From positions 1-5,024 of the forward strand of contig SCRB01000205.1 of assembly GCA_004299545.1 (NCBI GenBank): a stretch of 5,024 bases of DNA, given 5' to 3'. The stretch is from Rhizobiaceae bacterium. Its GTDB lineage: Bacteria; Pseudomonadota; Alphaproteobacteria; Rhizobiales; Rhizobiaceae. A program made the translations under genes and the position numbers. The notes beneath the pieces were generated by a model. It ran no database searches and was not told the DNA's origin. It was given only the letters and a program-made list of their open reading frames with translations. Below are positions 1 to 5,021 of the stretch, piece after piece. The first letter of the stretch is position 1. Each line of letters opens with the position of its first letter.

Positions 1-10
1 TGCTGGCGCG

Positions 11-304
11 TCACCAGTCGAAGACAGGCAATTCCTCGACCTCGTCGGCGTCGCAATCGAGCAGGATGTAGCCAAAGCCTTGTCTTCGGGCCCAGATCAT
101 GACTTTGAAAAGTTCGTCGGGAATGACGTCCGGCCAGACGCCGGCGTTCTCGTCATGGGCATAGAGGAACCAGCCATATTCACCGTATGGCCCGCCGAGG
201 CAGGGCCAGTCCTTGGGCGGCGTATTGTCGAGCCGCTTGGCCGTGGTCTCCGAGACATGTGCGGTGGAGATCACGGCGAAACGACGGGTTTCGAGCGTAG
301 TCAT
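11..304 (-). CDS. DUF5983 family protein, 97 aa
   Basis: A complete small gene, last of the minus-strand cluster. The protein matches the DUF5983 pattern as I remember it: an N-terminal strand followed by 'STAHVSE' (residues 13-19), a central 'PYGEYGWFLYAHDE' stretch (39-52) with several aromatic residues, an 'IPDELFKVMIWAR' helix (61-73), and the characteristic ending 'GYILLDCDADEVEELPVFDW' (78-97). The family is small, cytoplasmic and of unknown function, common on proteobacterial plasmids and integrative elements. There is no signal peptide or membrane segment. I chose the ATG at 304 because the conserved part begins there and a GGGAA-type ribosome binding site lies 7 bases upstream. The frame stays open to 388, but those 28 extra residues overlap the stop of the 63-residue gene and look non-coding. 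The family assignment is from memory of the pattern, not a search. Confidence 0.85.
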   Translation of the reverse strand: MTTLETRRFAVISTAHVSETTAKRLDNTPPKDWPCLGGPYGEYGWFLYAHDENAGVWPDVIPDELFKVMIWARRQGFGYILLDCDADEVEELPVFDW

Positions 305-340
305 CGGGGAGTTCCCATATCGGTGAAAAAGATTTGCGCG

Positions 341-365
341 GCCGGTATCGCCGGTAAGGGCCGGT
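341..365. repeat. Three phased GCCGGT direct repeats
   Basis: Three copies of GCCGGT (ACCGGC on the minus strand) start at 341, 350 and 360, so they are 9 and 10 bases apart, close to one helical turn. They lie in the gap between the 63-residue gene and the DUF5983 gene. They could be a protein-binding array or chance in GC-rich DNA. No function can be assigned. Confidence 0.3.
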
Positions 366-384
366 CGGGATCCAAGGTGGATGA

Positions 385-576
385 TCATGCCGGCTCCACC
401 TCCTCGTTCCGAAGGTCCCAGCCGGTTTGCCAGTGGGGATCGTCGAAATCGGGTGTGTCGATGGCGCCGGAGGACACCCCTTCGCGAGCGTCATACTCGT
501 CATCTGCCTCAACCTCGATCTCGATGCTGCGCGTGGTCCTGAAGATCTGGATGATCCTGATTCTGTGTCTGGCCAT
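385..576 (-). CDS. Small conserved hypothetical protein, 63 aa
   Basis: A short gene I believe to be real but cannot name. The protein starts with a basic, beta-prone segment (residues 1-15, 'MARHRIRIIQIFRTT'), continues with the alternating strand 'SIEIEVEADDEYDA' (17-30), and ends in an acidic, tryptophan-containing tail with 'DTPDFDDPHWQTGWDL' (40-55). The strand-then-'EADDEYDAREG' layout loosely recalls small DpnD/PcfM-like or other beta-alpha proteins of mobile elements, but that is only an impression. The ATG at 576 is the first start in the frame. A purine-rich GAGGAAGG lies upstream at 589-596, but its spacing of about 12 bases is long, so initiation may be weak. It sits 80 bases before the DUF5983 start and follows the 130-residue gene across a gap holding a strong inverted repeat, consistent with one transcription unit. 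Confidence 0.7.
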   Translation of the reverse strand: MARHRIRIIQIFRTTRSIEIEVEADDEYDAREGVSSGAIDTPDFDDPHWQTGWDLRNEEVEPA

Positions 577-608
577 GTGAATGATGATCCTTCCTCACGT
601 TGATGGAC

Positions 609-661
609 GGGGCAGCCTGCGGCATGGACAGACCGGTGGCGCCGCAGGCTTTCGGTGCCCC
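609..661 (-). promoter_or_regulatory. Intergenic stem-loop with 10-bp perfect arms
   Basis: AGCCTGCGGC (614-623) and GCCGCAGGCT (641-650) are perfect reverse complements around a 17-base loop. An outer pair, GGGGC (609-613) and GCCCC (657-661), extends the stem on the far side of a 6-base bulge. The structure begins 11 bases after the stop of the 130-residue gene and ends before the ribosome binding site of the 63-residue gene. No run of T follows the stem on the minus strand, so it does not look like a simple intrinsic terminator. An intercistronic stabilising, processing or attenuating hairpin is more likely. Confidence 0.6.
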
Positions 662-672
662 GAGTGGCGGCT

Positions 673-1065
673 TCAGGCGGCGTGGCGATCCGGGGAATGC
701 ACAGCATCCCGGCCAACGCCGGTGATGGCGCGGACGGCCGCGGCGAGTGCCGGGATGTCGTCGAGCATAGCGAGCGCGACGAAGTGGTTGGCTCCGCCGG
801 TATAGTCCTTGCGGCCCTTGCAGATACGGATCAGGATGCCGTGACCCGAGGACATGCCGAATTGGCCGACCTGAATGTAGACGGCGGTGTGATGCAGGGT
901 CACTTCACCGGCGACGGCGATGCCCGCCTTGTTGGAACGCACTTCGTACGATCCGGCTGGCAGATGAAGCTCAGCGGCGAGTTTCTTCAGCCGCGAGCGG
1001 GCGTTCGAGTGAAAACGTCTTTTCTGCTGCTCGTCATAGGAGCAGCTTTTGGTCCAGTCGAACAT
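673..1065 (-). CDS. Conserved hypothetical protein, 130 aa
   Basis: A real gene by its position in the cluster, ribosome binding site and protein-like composition. The function is unknown. The N-terminal third is basic and helical ('DEQQKRRFHSNARSRLKKLA', residues 11-30). It is followed by 'LPAGSYEVRSNKAGIAVAGE' (36-55), the strand 'VTLHHTAVYIQVGQ' (56-69), then 'GILIRICKGRKDYTGG' (76-91) and a closing helix 'LDDIPALAAAVRAIT' (101-115). I recall close homologues with the 'VTLHH..VYIQV' and 'GRKDYTGG' blocks downstream of ParB genes in Rhizobiales plasmids and islands, annotated only as hypothetical. There is no signal peptide or membrane segment. Three in-frame ATGs are possible, at 1089, 1077 and 1065. 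I prefer 1065 because GGAG lies exactly 6 bases before it, whereas the other two have no ribosome binding site. The last 15 or so residues look like a poorly conserved tail. Confidence 0.8.
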   Translation of the reverse strand: MFDWTKSCSYDEQQKRRFHSNARSRLKKLAAELHLPAGSYEVRSNKAGIAVAGEVTLHHTAVYIQVGQFGMSSGHGILIRICKGRKDYTGGANHFVALAMLDDIPALAAAVRAITGVGRDAVHSPDRHAA

Positions 1066-1071
1066 GTCGAT

Positions 1072-1075
1072 CTCC
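1072..1075 (-). promoter_or_regulatory. Ribosome binding site deciding the start at 1065
   Basis: GGAG on the minus strand lies 6 bases before the ATG at 1065. It overlaps an earlier in-frame ATG (1077) whose own upstream sequence has no Shine-Dalgarno, so the downstream start is favoured. Confidence 0.6.
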
Positions 1076-1089
1076 ATGAAACGAAACAT

Positions 1090-1117
1090 GTCCGGGACTG
1101 CTTGCGCGCTCCCGGAC
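1090..1117 (-). promoter_or_regulatory. Intergenic stem-loop with 8-bp perfect arms
   Basis: GTCCGGGA (1090-1097) and TCCCGGAC (1110-1117) are perfect reverse complements around a 12-base loop. The structure sits between the 158-residue and 130-residue genes, 14 bases upstream of the GGAG of the latter. No T tract follows on the minus strand. It is comparable in place and strength with the inverted repeats in other gaps of this cluster. The right arm abuts an 8-base palindrome, CCTGCAGG (1117-1124). Confidence 0.55.
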
Positions 1118-1149
1118 CTGCAGGTGGATGGTCCTAAGGGATGAAACGG

Positions 1150-1626
1150 TCAGGCGGCCGTGCGGCCCTCGACGACGTCGGCGCCGACCTCATCGGCGGT
1201 GACCTCTTCGAGATAAGCTCGGCTATACCGGTTGCTGGCGAGCCAACTTTCGGCGGCCTCGCGATCTCGGGCGAGATGCAAAAGCTCCGGGCTGTCGCCG
1301 ACATCCTGCAGGACGCGAACCATGCCGATCGCGGGACGCTCGACGATCTCGAAACGCAGGTCGCTTTCGACCGAGTATGTGCGGCGCACCGAGAGGACGA
1401 TGATGCCCGCTTGGCCGAAATCGCCCTCGTGCAGGGTGAAACAGGCCGGCGAACTGTAGGTTGGCCGTTCTCGCGGCGGTTCCTTCTTGATCAGCCGGCC
1501 GACGCTGTTGCGGCTTTTCCAGGCGGCAAGCTTCTTCCTGAAACGCTCCGGCGGCTTCGGAGCGCCATCGGAATAGCGGATGACACTTCCCAGAGGAGCT
1601 GAATCGTAAACGATGTGGGCTGACAT
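1150..1626 (-). CDS. Conserved hypothetical protein, 158 aa
   Basis: First gene downstream of parB. I recognise the sequence type as a conserved unknown of Rhizobiales accessory elements ('SAHIVYDSAPLGSVIRYSDG' at residues 2-21, 'PPERFRKKLAAWKSRNSVGR' at 25-44), but no domain name or function is known to me. A basic N-terminal half, which could contact nucleic acid, is followed by a beta-rich centre with 'CFTLHEGDFGQAGIIVLSVR' (62-81) and 'DLRFEIVERPAIGMVRVL' (88-105). A helical C-terminus 'DREAAESWLASNRYSRAYL' (120-138) ends in an acidic tail. There is no membrane segment or signal peptide. I chose the ATG at 1626 because GGAG sits 9 bases before it; an in-frame ATG at 1641 overlaps that site and has no ribosome binding site of its own. 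A strong hairpin lies between its start and the parB stop. Confidence 0.82.
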   Translation of the reverse strand: MSAHIVYDSAPLGSVIRYSDGAPKPPERFRKKLAAWKSRNSVGRLIKKEPPRERPTYSSPACFTLHEGDFGQAGIIVLSVRRTYSVESDLRFEIVERPAIGMVRVLQDVGDSPELLHLARDREAAESWLASNRYSRAYLEEVTADEVGADVVEGRTAA

Positions 1627-1635
1627 TGCGGCTTT

Positions 1636-1639
1636 CTCC
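1636..1639 (-). promoter_or_regulatory. Ribosome binding site deciding the start at 1626
   Basis: GGAG on the minus strand with a 9-base spacer to the ATG at 1626. It forms part of the codons after an earlier in-frame ATG at 1641, as at the two neighbouring genes with the same layout. Confidence 0.6.
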
Positions 1640-1656
1640 ATGTCGGAAAACAGGAA

Positions 1657-1680
1657 GGGCCCGGCGGTGATGCCGGGCCC
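1657..1680 (-). promoter_or_regulatory. Strong hairpin after parB, 9-bp arms and 6-nt loop
   Basis: GGGCCCGGC (1657-1665) and GCCGGGCCC (1672-1680) are perfect reverse complements with the loop GGTGAT in plus-strand terms. All nine pairs are G-C, making this the most stable local hairpin in the window. It begins 20 bases after the parB stop. On the minus strand the stem is followed by a short T-containing stretch ('CTTCCTGTTTTCC') rather than a clean T run. It could act as a leaky terminator or as an mRNA-stabilising end that lowers expression of the small genes relative to parB. Confidence 0.65.
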
Positions 1681-1700
1681 GGTGATGAGCGAAAGACCGA

Positions 1701-3854
1701 TTATTCGGCGGCCTGCAGGTGGTCAGTATCCTCGCCGTCGACAGTCGCCGCTTCATCGGCGGATGCGCCGGTATCGTCGGCGAGATAGGCCGGCAGTTCG
1801 GCGGTATCGCCGTCGGGATCCGTCTCGTCCGTCGCATCGCCGGCGACGGGCTTACCGCCTTCGGCAACCGCGTCGTCGGCGTCGAGGCGCAGCGGCTCGG
1901 GCAACCAGTCCGATCCTTCGAGAAGACGCGCGGCCTCACGCGCCATGAGGTCCTTCTTCATGTGGTCGATCAACTGCGCGGAATCCTCGCCACGGGCTTC
2001 GCGCACCGCCTGGACGATCCGGGCCTTGGTGACGCGGCCGAGATAGTTGTCCACCGTCGGCGACCAGCCAGCCTCGACCATGTCGAAGCCGAGCGTGCCG
2101 GCGAGAACGTCGGCATGGGCAAGCGCGCCCGGACGCCTGTTCCACGGTTCGACGACGGCGTTGAGCGAGAGCGAGGCGCAGTGGGCGAACAGCGCCTTGC
2201 GGCTCGCCTCGTCGAGACCGAGCAGAAAGTCCCAGAGCCTGTCGCTGTCGGGCATGTCCTTGTCCCAGGCTTCATGCCGCTCGGCGATCTCTTTCGCCCA
2301 GGGCGTCTCGGCAAGACCCTGGACCTGGCCGAAGCTGTTGCTCACCATGCTGATCTCGAGGCAGCTGTCCTTCGCGAACCGGTAGAACACCTGCAGTACG
2401 AGCGCATGGAGAACGGCAACGAAGGCGATGTCGACGTCGCTCGCCAGCGCATTGCGAAGTGCCAGCGTCTTTTGCGCGGTCAGGTCGAAGACGAGGCGGT
2501 CCGGCAGCGGCTTGATGCCTTCATCCTCGGGCTCCTCGGCCGCTTCGGATGCGCCGTTCAAAGACCGACCGTTGACGGTGACGCCACCGGTGCCGTCGTC
2601 CTCGGCGTCCGCCGTGTCGCGACCCTCATCGCCGATCGCCTCATCATTCTCGTCCGTCTCCGCGCGCGGTTCGTCCTCTGGACGCACGAAGCCTGCCTCG
2701 ACCTGAAGCTGGCCGTTGGCGCCGAGCGTGACGAACGCGCCAGCGATGACCTTCTGTGCCGGGTCGTAGACATACGGCCGATCAGCGAACGCGTCGAGTT
2801 CAGCGCCAAGCTCATCGAGCTTGTTTTCGATTGCGTCGTCGGCTTCCTCCATCTCGGCGTATTTGGCGTCGAGCTCATCGTACTCGGCCTTGACAACATC
2901 GTGCCGAGCGATTTCCTCGGCGCTCATCTCTTCCGGTTCGGCATAGACGCGCCGCATGCCGGAAGTGTGGCCGTAGGGGAAGCTGATCGCCGCCTCGGCC
3001 CATTTCCATCCGTCGGCGCGGATGGCCTCGGCGTCGACCTTCAGCTTTTCGAAGACCAGCTGCTCGAGAAGGGCGGCATCCTGGAACCAACCGCCGGAGT
3101 CCTGTTCGAAGAGGTCCCGCAGGATGACGCCGCCGGCGGCCTCATAGGCTTCGGCGCCGACATAGACGGCACGGCGATCATCGGCGCGGACCGTGGTTTC
3201 CGTCAGCAGGCGCCGGATATAGTAGGGCTCCTGCATATGCGAGTTATCGGAGATGCGTTCCCAGACCTGCTCCTGACGGGCATGGTCCTCCGAAATCGAA
3301 AACGCCATGATCTGCTCGAGCCGGATCTCATCCTGTTCGTAGAGATCGAGCAGTTTCGGAGAAACATTGGCAAGCTTTAGCCGCTGCCTGACCGTGTTCG
3401 GCGAAACAAAATAGCGGGCGGCGATCTCCTCGGTATCGAGCCCCTGCTCGCTGAGCGTCTGGAACGCGCGGAACTGATCGAGAGGGTGCAGGTTTTCGCG
3501 ATGGACGTTCTCGGCGAGCGAGTCGTCCTCCATACTCGTCTGTCCGGAACGGTTAACGATGCAGGGCGTAGGCGCGGTTTTCGCCATTTCCTTGCGCTTG
3601 ACCAGGAGCTGAAGCGCCGAAAACCGCCGGCCACCGGCGGGCACTTCGTAGCGGCCGGTTTCTTCGCCATCCTTCAACTCGGGACGGACGTTGAGGCTCT
3701 GGATGAGGCCACGGCGGGCAATGTCGGCGGCGAGATCCTCGGTCGAGACGCCGTTCTTGATCCGGCGAACGTTCTTCTGGGACAGGAACAGCTTGTCGAA
3801 GGGGATGTTTTCCGCCTGGTTTAGGGTGATCTTCTGAATGGCGTTTTTTGCCAT
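1701..3854 (-). CDS. ParB/RepB/Spo0J family DNA-binding protein, 717 aa
   Basis: Residues 13-131 form a ParB/Srx-type N-terminal domain: 'LSQKNVRR' (24-31), 'IARRGLIQSLNVRP' (45-58), the nucleotide-motif equivalent 'AGGRR' (73-77) and 'ENVHREN' (115-121). The family uses this domain to bind CTP and close as a clamp. Residues 137-165 form a helix-turn-helix ('TEEIAARYFVSPNTVRQRLK' at 141-160) for specific DNA binding. The rest is much longer than in chromosomal ParB (about 300 aa): a conserved middle region (220-305), a charged coiled coil (about 306-357), a small beta module (359-390), an acidic linker (391-446), a second conserved domain (448-655, with 'GFDMVEAGWSPTVDNYLGR' at 589-607) and an acidic tail. 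The length suits the ParB subtype I recall from Rhizobiales plasmids and islands. The canonical GERR is GGRR, also usual in that subtype as I remember it. No parA is adjacent, so it may serve in element regulation or maintenance rather than classical partition. I chose the ATG at 3854 because GGAG lies 9 bases upstream and the family begins 'MAK..QKITL'. Confidence 0.93.
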   Translation of the reverse strand: MAKNAIQKITLNQAENIPFDKLFLSQKNVRRIKNGVSTEDLAADIARRGLIQSLNVRPELKDGEETGRYEVPAGGRRFSALQLLVKRKEMAKTAPTPCIVNRSGQTSMEDDSLAENVHRENLHPLDQFRAFQTLSEQGLDTEEIAARYFVSPNTVRQRLKLANVSPKLLDLYEQDEIRLEQIMAFSISEDHARQEQVWERISDNSHMQEPYYIRRLLTETTVRADDRRAVYVGAEAYEAAGGVILRDLFEQDSGGWFQDAALLEQLVFEKLKVDAEAIRADGWKWAEAAISFPYGHTSGMRRVYAEPEEMSAEEIARHDVVKAEYDELDAKYAEMEEADDAIENKLDELGAELDAFADRPYVYDPAQKVIAGAFVTLGANGQLQVEAGFVRPEDEPRAETDENDEAIGDEGRDTADAEDDGTGGVTVNGRSLNGASEAAEEPEDEGIKPLPDRLVFDLTAQKTLALRNALASDVDIAFVAVLHALVLQVFYRFAKDSCLEISMVSNSFGQVQGLAETPWAKEIAERHEAWDKDMPDSDRLWDFLLGLDEASRKALFAHCASLSLNAVVEPWNRRPGALAHADVLAGTLGFDMVEAGWSPTVDNYLGRVTKARIVQAVREARGEDSAQLIDHMKKDLMAREAARLLEGSDWLPEPLRLDADDAVAEGGKPVAGDATDETDPDGDTAELPAYLADDTGASADEAATVDGEDTDHLQAAE

Positions 3855-3863
3855 GGTCAGGGT

Positions 3864-3867
3864 CTCC
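3864..3867 (-). promoter_or_regulatory. Ribosome binding site of parB
   Basis: GGAG on the minus strand, 9 bases before the ATG at 3854. An in-frame ATG at 3869 overlaps it. The hairpin at 3869-3912 ends only one base away, so folding of that hairpin could affect ribosome access. Confidence 0.6.
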
Positions 3868-3868
3868 A

Positions 3869-3912
3869 TGACGGGCGGCCCGGAGCCTCTCCCCGGACCT
3901 CCAAACCCGTCA
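3869..3912 (-). promoter_or_regulatory. Compound hairpin abutting the parB ribosome binding site
   Basis: The outer arms TGACGGG (3869-3875) and CCCGTCA (3906-3912) are perfect reverse complements. Inside them, GGCCCGG (3877-3883) and CCGGACC (3893-3899) pair with one wobble, and a few further pairs can close a tight loop. The structure ends one base from GGAG of parB. It could be a translational control element or an operator for ParB autoregulation; both are inference. Confidence 0.5.
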
Positions 3913-4055
3913 GGAACCCTCCCTCCGCCCTCTACCTCTCGCGGCGCCGGCGCAGGCCGGCTGCCGCAGGCGCGACCCGAATTCTCTCCAGATTTGCGAT
4001 GGCCCATCGATGAAAGAAATGGCAGCTGCCGACGCCGTTGTCGTCGTTCGACGGG

Positions 4056-4138
4056 CTTCCGGCACCACCAAAACCTGCCGTTCATTCAGCCTCGCCAAAC
4101 GGCAGAGCCGGGGCCGGAAGCGGCCAGTCAGGTTTTGG
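4056..4138. repeat. Nested and crossing inverted repeats
   Basis: Three arm pairs interlock. CTTCCGGC (4056-4063) matches GCCGGAAG (4113-4120). CCAAAACCTG (4068-4077) matches CAGGTTTTGG (4129-4138), a perfect 10-bp pair. CTGCCG (4075-4080) matches CGGCAG (4100-4105) inside it. A small stem, GGCCG-GAAG-CGGCC, lies at 4112-4125. The first two pairs cross, so they cannot both form in a simple nested fold: they imply alternative folds, a pseudoknot, or double-stranded protein sites. No ORF in this stretch looks real. It could be a small RNA, an attenuator-like leader or a centromere-like site. Confidence 0.5.
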
Positions 4139-4188
4139 CATCCAAGCTGGAGTTGCAGACGTTCGCGTCAGCCGTTGCAAGGTCGCCC

Positions 4189-4217
4189 TAGAAGTGACGC
4201 GGAAAGTGGCCCGTCAA
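4189..4217 (-). promoter_or_regulatory. Weak candidate promoter for parB
   Basis: Minus-strand TTGACG (4217-4212) resembles a sigma-70 -35 box. With a 17-base spacer it is followed by CTTCTA (4194-4189), a poor -10. It lies just after the stop of the 80-residue gene, which would give a leader of about 330 bases carrying the inverted repeats. The -10 is too weak to be confident, and parB may be read from further upstream. Confidence 0.2.
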
Positions 4218-4230
4218 TCAGGCTGGGAAG

Positions 4231-4473
4231 TCAGTACAGCCGCTCCTGTCGCAGCGCTTTTCCAGTGCTGTTCTGCTCTTCGCCATCGTCGGGTCGATTG
4301 AGTGTGACCGTACAGCGGATGAGGAAATTCCAGTCGGGTCCGTGCTCGATGATGAGATGGAGATCCGAAATCTCCTCGAAATAGTGCTCAACACTCTTCG
4401 GCCCGTCATCGGTGCGATAGTCGATGACGGCCTTCCAGCGTTTTTCGCCGTGAAGGGTGACAACGTTGTTCAT
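4231..4473 (-). CDS. Small conserved hypothetical protein, 80 aa
   Basis: A convincing small gene without a known function. The first 60 residues are compact and protein-like: 'MNNVVTLHGEKRWKAVIDYR' (1-20), 'TDDGPKSVEHYFEEISDLHL' (21-40), 'IIEHGPDWNFLIRCTVTLNR' (41-60). The pattern is a beta strand, a helix over 'VEHYFEEISDLHLIIEHGPDW' in part, then a final strand, suggesting a small alpha/beta fold. The last 20 residues are polar and likely disordered. I recall near-identical proteins in Rhizobium, Agrobacterium and relatives, annotated only as hypothetical. The start at 4473 is well supported by GGAG (4479-4482) 5 bases upstream. It lies 58 bases after the broken DUF982 gene and 376 bases before parB, so it may belong to the parB unit or end a separate one. 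No signal peptide or membrane segment is visible. Confidence 0.85.
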   Translation of the reverse strand: MNNVVTLHGEKRWKAVIDYRTDDGPKSVEHYFEEISDLHLIIEHGPDWNFLIRCTVTLNRPDDGEEQNSTGKALRQERLY

Positions 4474-4531
4474 CTACGCTCCGTGGCGGTCACGGCACTC
4501 GATCTGAGGCCGAGAAGGTCTATTGCCGAGG

Positions 4532-4791
4532 TCAATACAGGCGCAGCGTGGAGTCGATCCTGATCCCGGCGCCCGTCACTGCGGCGATGAAGGCGGAACT
4601 GACCTGCTCCGGCGTGGCGGTCCCCAATTTTACGCTCGAGCAGCAGTTCATGGCGTCGGACCACGCCGGGCTGTCATGCTCTCCCAATGGGCGAACAGGA
4701 AATCAGCCGCCTGGGATACCGACGAGATCAGGCTAAAGCCTGCTCGGTCGTCGTAGATCACCAAAGGCACCCTGAAGTTCTGGCTGGGCAT
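4532..4791 (-). pseudogene. DUF982 family gene broken by a one-base frameshift
   Basis: Two minus-strand frames together give one DUF982-like protein. The first part, from the ATG at 4791, reads 'MPSQNFRVPLVIYDDRAGFS', then 'LISSVSQAADFLFAHW', after which the frame runs off and stops about 10 residues later. The other frame supplies the family's second half: 'DSPAWSDAMNCC', 'SSVKLGTATPEQVSSAFIAA', 'VTGAGIRID', ending at 4532. Adding one G to the GGG run (CCC at 4683-4685 on the plus strand) joins them into an 86-residue protein, the usual size for this small family of unknown function. As the sequence stands, only a 47-residue truncated peptide would be made. The cause is either a real loss of function or a homopolymer sequencing or assembly error. 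A weak AGG lies before the start. The family assignment rests on the remembered pattern of an Ile-Ser helix start, 'W', and the 'C' plus 'AFIAA..AGI' ending. Confidence 0.78.
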
Positions 4792-4801
4792 GGTAGACCT
4801 A

Positions 4802-4814
4802 TCGGAATTTCCGA
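4802..4814. promoter_or_regulatory. 13-nt palindrome upstream of the DUF982 start
   Basis: TCGGAA (4802-4807), one central T, and TTCCGA (4809-4814) form a perfect palindrome 10 bases upstream of the DUF982 ATG. Its position is right for an operator overlapping the translation start region. No cognate regulator is visible in the window. Confidence 0.35.
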
Positions 4815-4850
4815 CATACGCGTTCCGCGCTCGCGTGAGGATCGGACGCC

Positions 4851-5021
4851 TCAGTGCATCCAGTGTCTGCGCTTTGTTTCGGTCGCTCTGCGCGACGAGC
4901 CGTCGGTATCGTTCCGCCTGCGACGCCGCGCTTCGTCAGTCCGCGCTTCCAGCATAGCGGGTTTGAAGCGTTTCGCCACGACAGGTGGTTTTCCCAGCAG
5001 CATGTCGCAGAATTTTGTCAT
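4851..5021 (-). CDS. Possible 56-codon ORF at the right edge, uncertain
   Basis: An ORF from the ATG at 5021 starts in a protein-like way ('MTKFCDMLLGKPPVVAKRF', then 'KPAMLEARTDEAR') but turns into an arginine-rich stretch without obvious structure and stops at 4851. In the frame shared with the DUF982 start, a better-looking segment ('AERYRRLVAQSDRNKAQTLD', then 'ALRRPILTRARNAY') stays open from about 4940 to 4792. One inserted base near 4920 would join the two, so this could be a second frameshifted gene, or simply non-coding DNA. The ribosome binding site would lie outside the window, and the frame also continues to the window edge, so it may instead be the end of a longer gene. I do not recognise it. 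Apart from this and the palindrome at 4802-4814, I see nothing in 4792-5024. Confidence 0.25.
   Translation of the reverse strand: MTKFCDMLLGKPPVVAKRFKPAMLEARTDEARRRRRNDTDGSSRRATETKRRHWMH

Larger units (their letters stand above)
3855..4230 (-). other. Non-coding structured leader upstream of parB
   Basis: These 376 bases between the 80-residue gene and parB hold no gene I can support. The parB frame stays open through part of it to 4085, but the translation is rich in Arg, Gly and Pro and runs through inverted repeats, so I read it as non-coding. The stretch contains a weak promoter candidate at its upstream end, crossing inverted repeats at 4056-4138 and a compound hairpin next to the parB ribosome binding site. 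I looked by eye for 16-base palindromes of the chromosomal parS type and the GTT...AAC RepABC type and saw none. Confidence 0.6.

Noticed and set aside
1117..1722. An 11-base direct repeat, CCTGCAGGTGG, at 1117-1127 and 1712-1722.
   Set aside because: About this many 11-base matches are expected by chance in 5 kb, and one copy is part of the parB coding sequence.
1223..1939. A 238-codon minus-strand frame overlapping the end of parB and the 158-residue gene.
   Set aside because: The translation is dominated by Arg, Pro and Ser and overlaps two better-supported genes, which is typical of an alternative-frame shadow.
1719..3380. A 553-codon open frame on the plus strand opposite parB.
   Set aside because: It is fully antisense to a well-recognised ParB gene, has no recognisable domain, and is the kind of long shadow frame expected in GC-rich DNA.
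3855..4085. In-frame N-terminal extension of ParB from an ATG at 4085 that has a GAGG nearby.
   Set aside because: The 77 extra residues are low in structure, rich in Arg, Gly and Pro, and run through inverted repeats. The family as I recall it starts at the ATG at 3854, which has its own ribosome binding site.
3855..4230. A parS centromere for the encoded ParB.
   Set aside because: I saw no 16-base palindrome of the known parS or RepABC type. The inverted repeats present have long spacers and different sequences, so naming a centromere is not supported.
4038..4301. An 87-codon plus-strand ORF in the parB leader.
   Set aside because: It overlaps the end of the well-supported 80-residue gene on the other strand and has no ribosome binding site or recognisable features.
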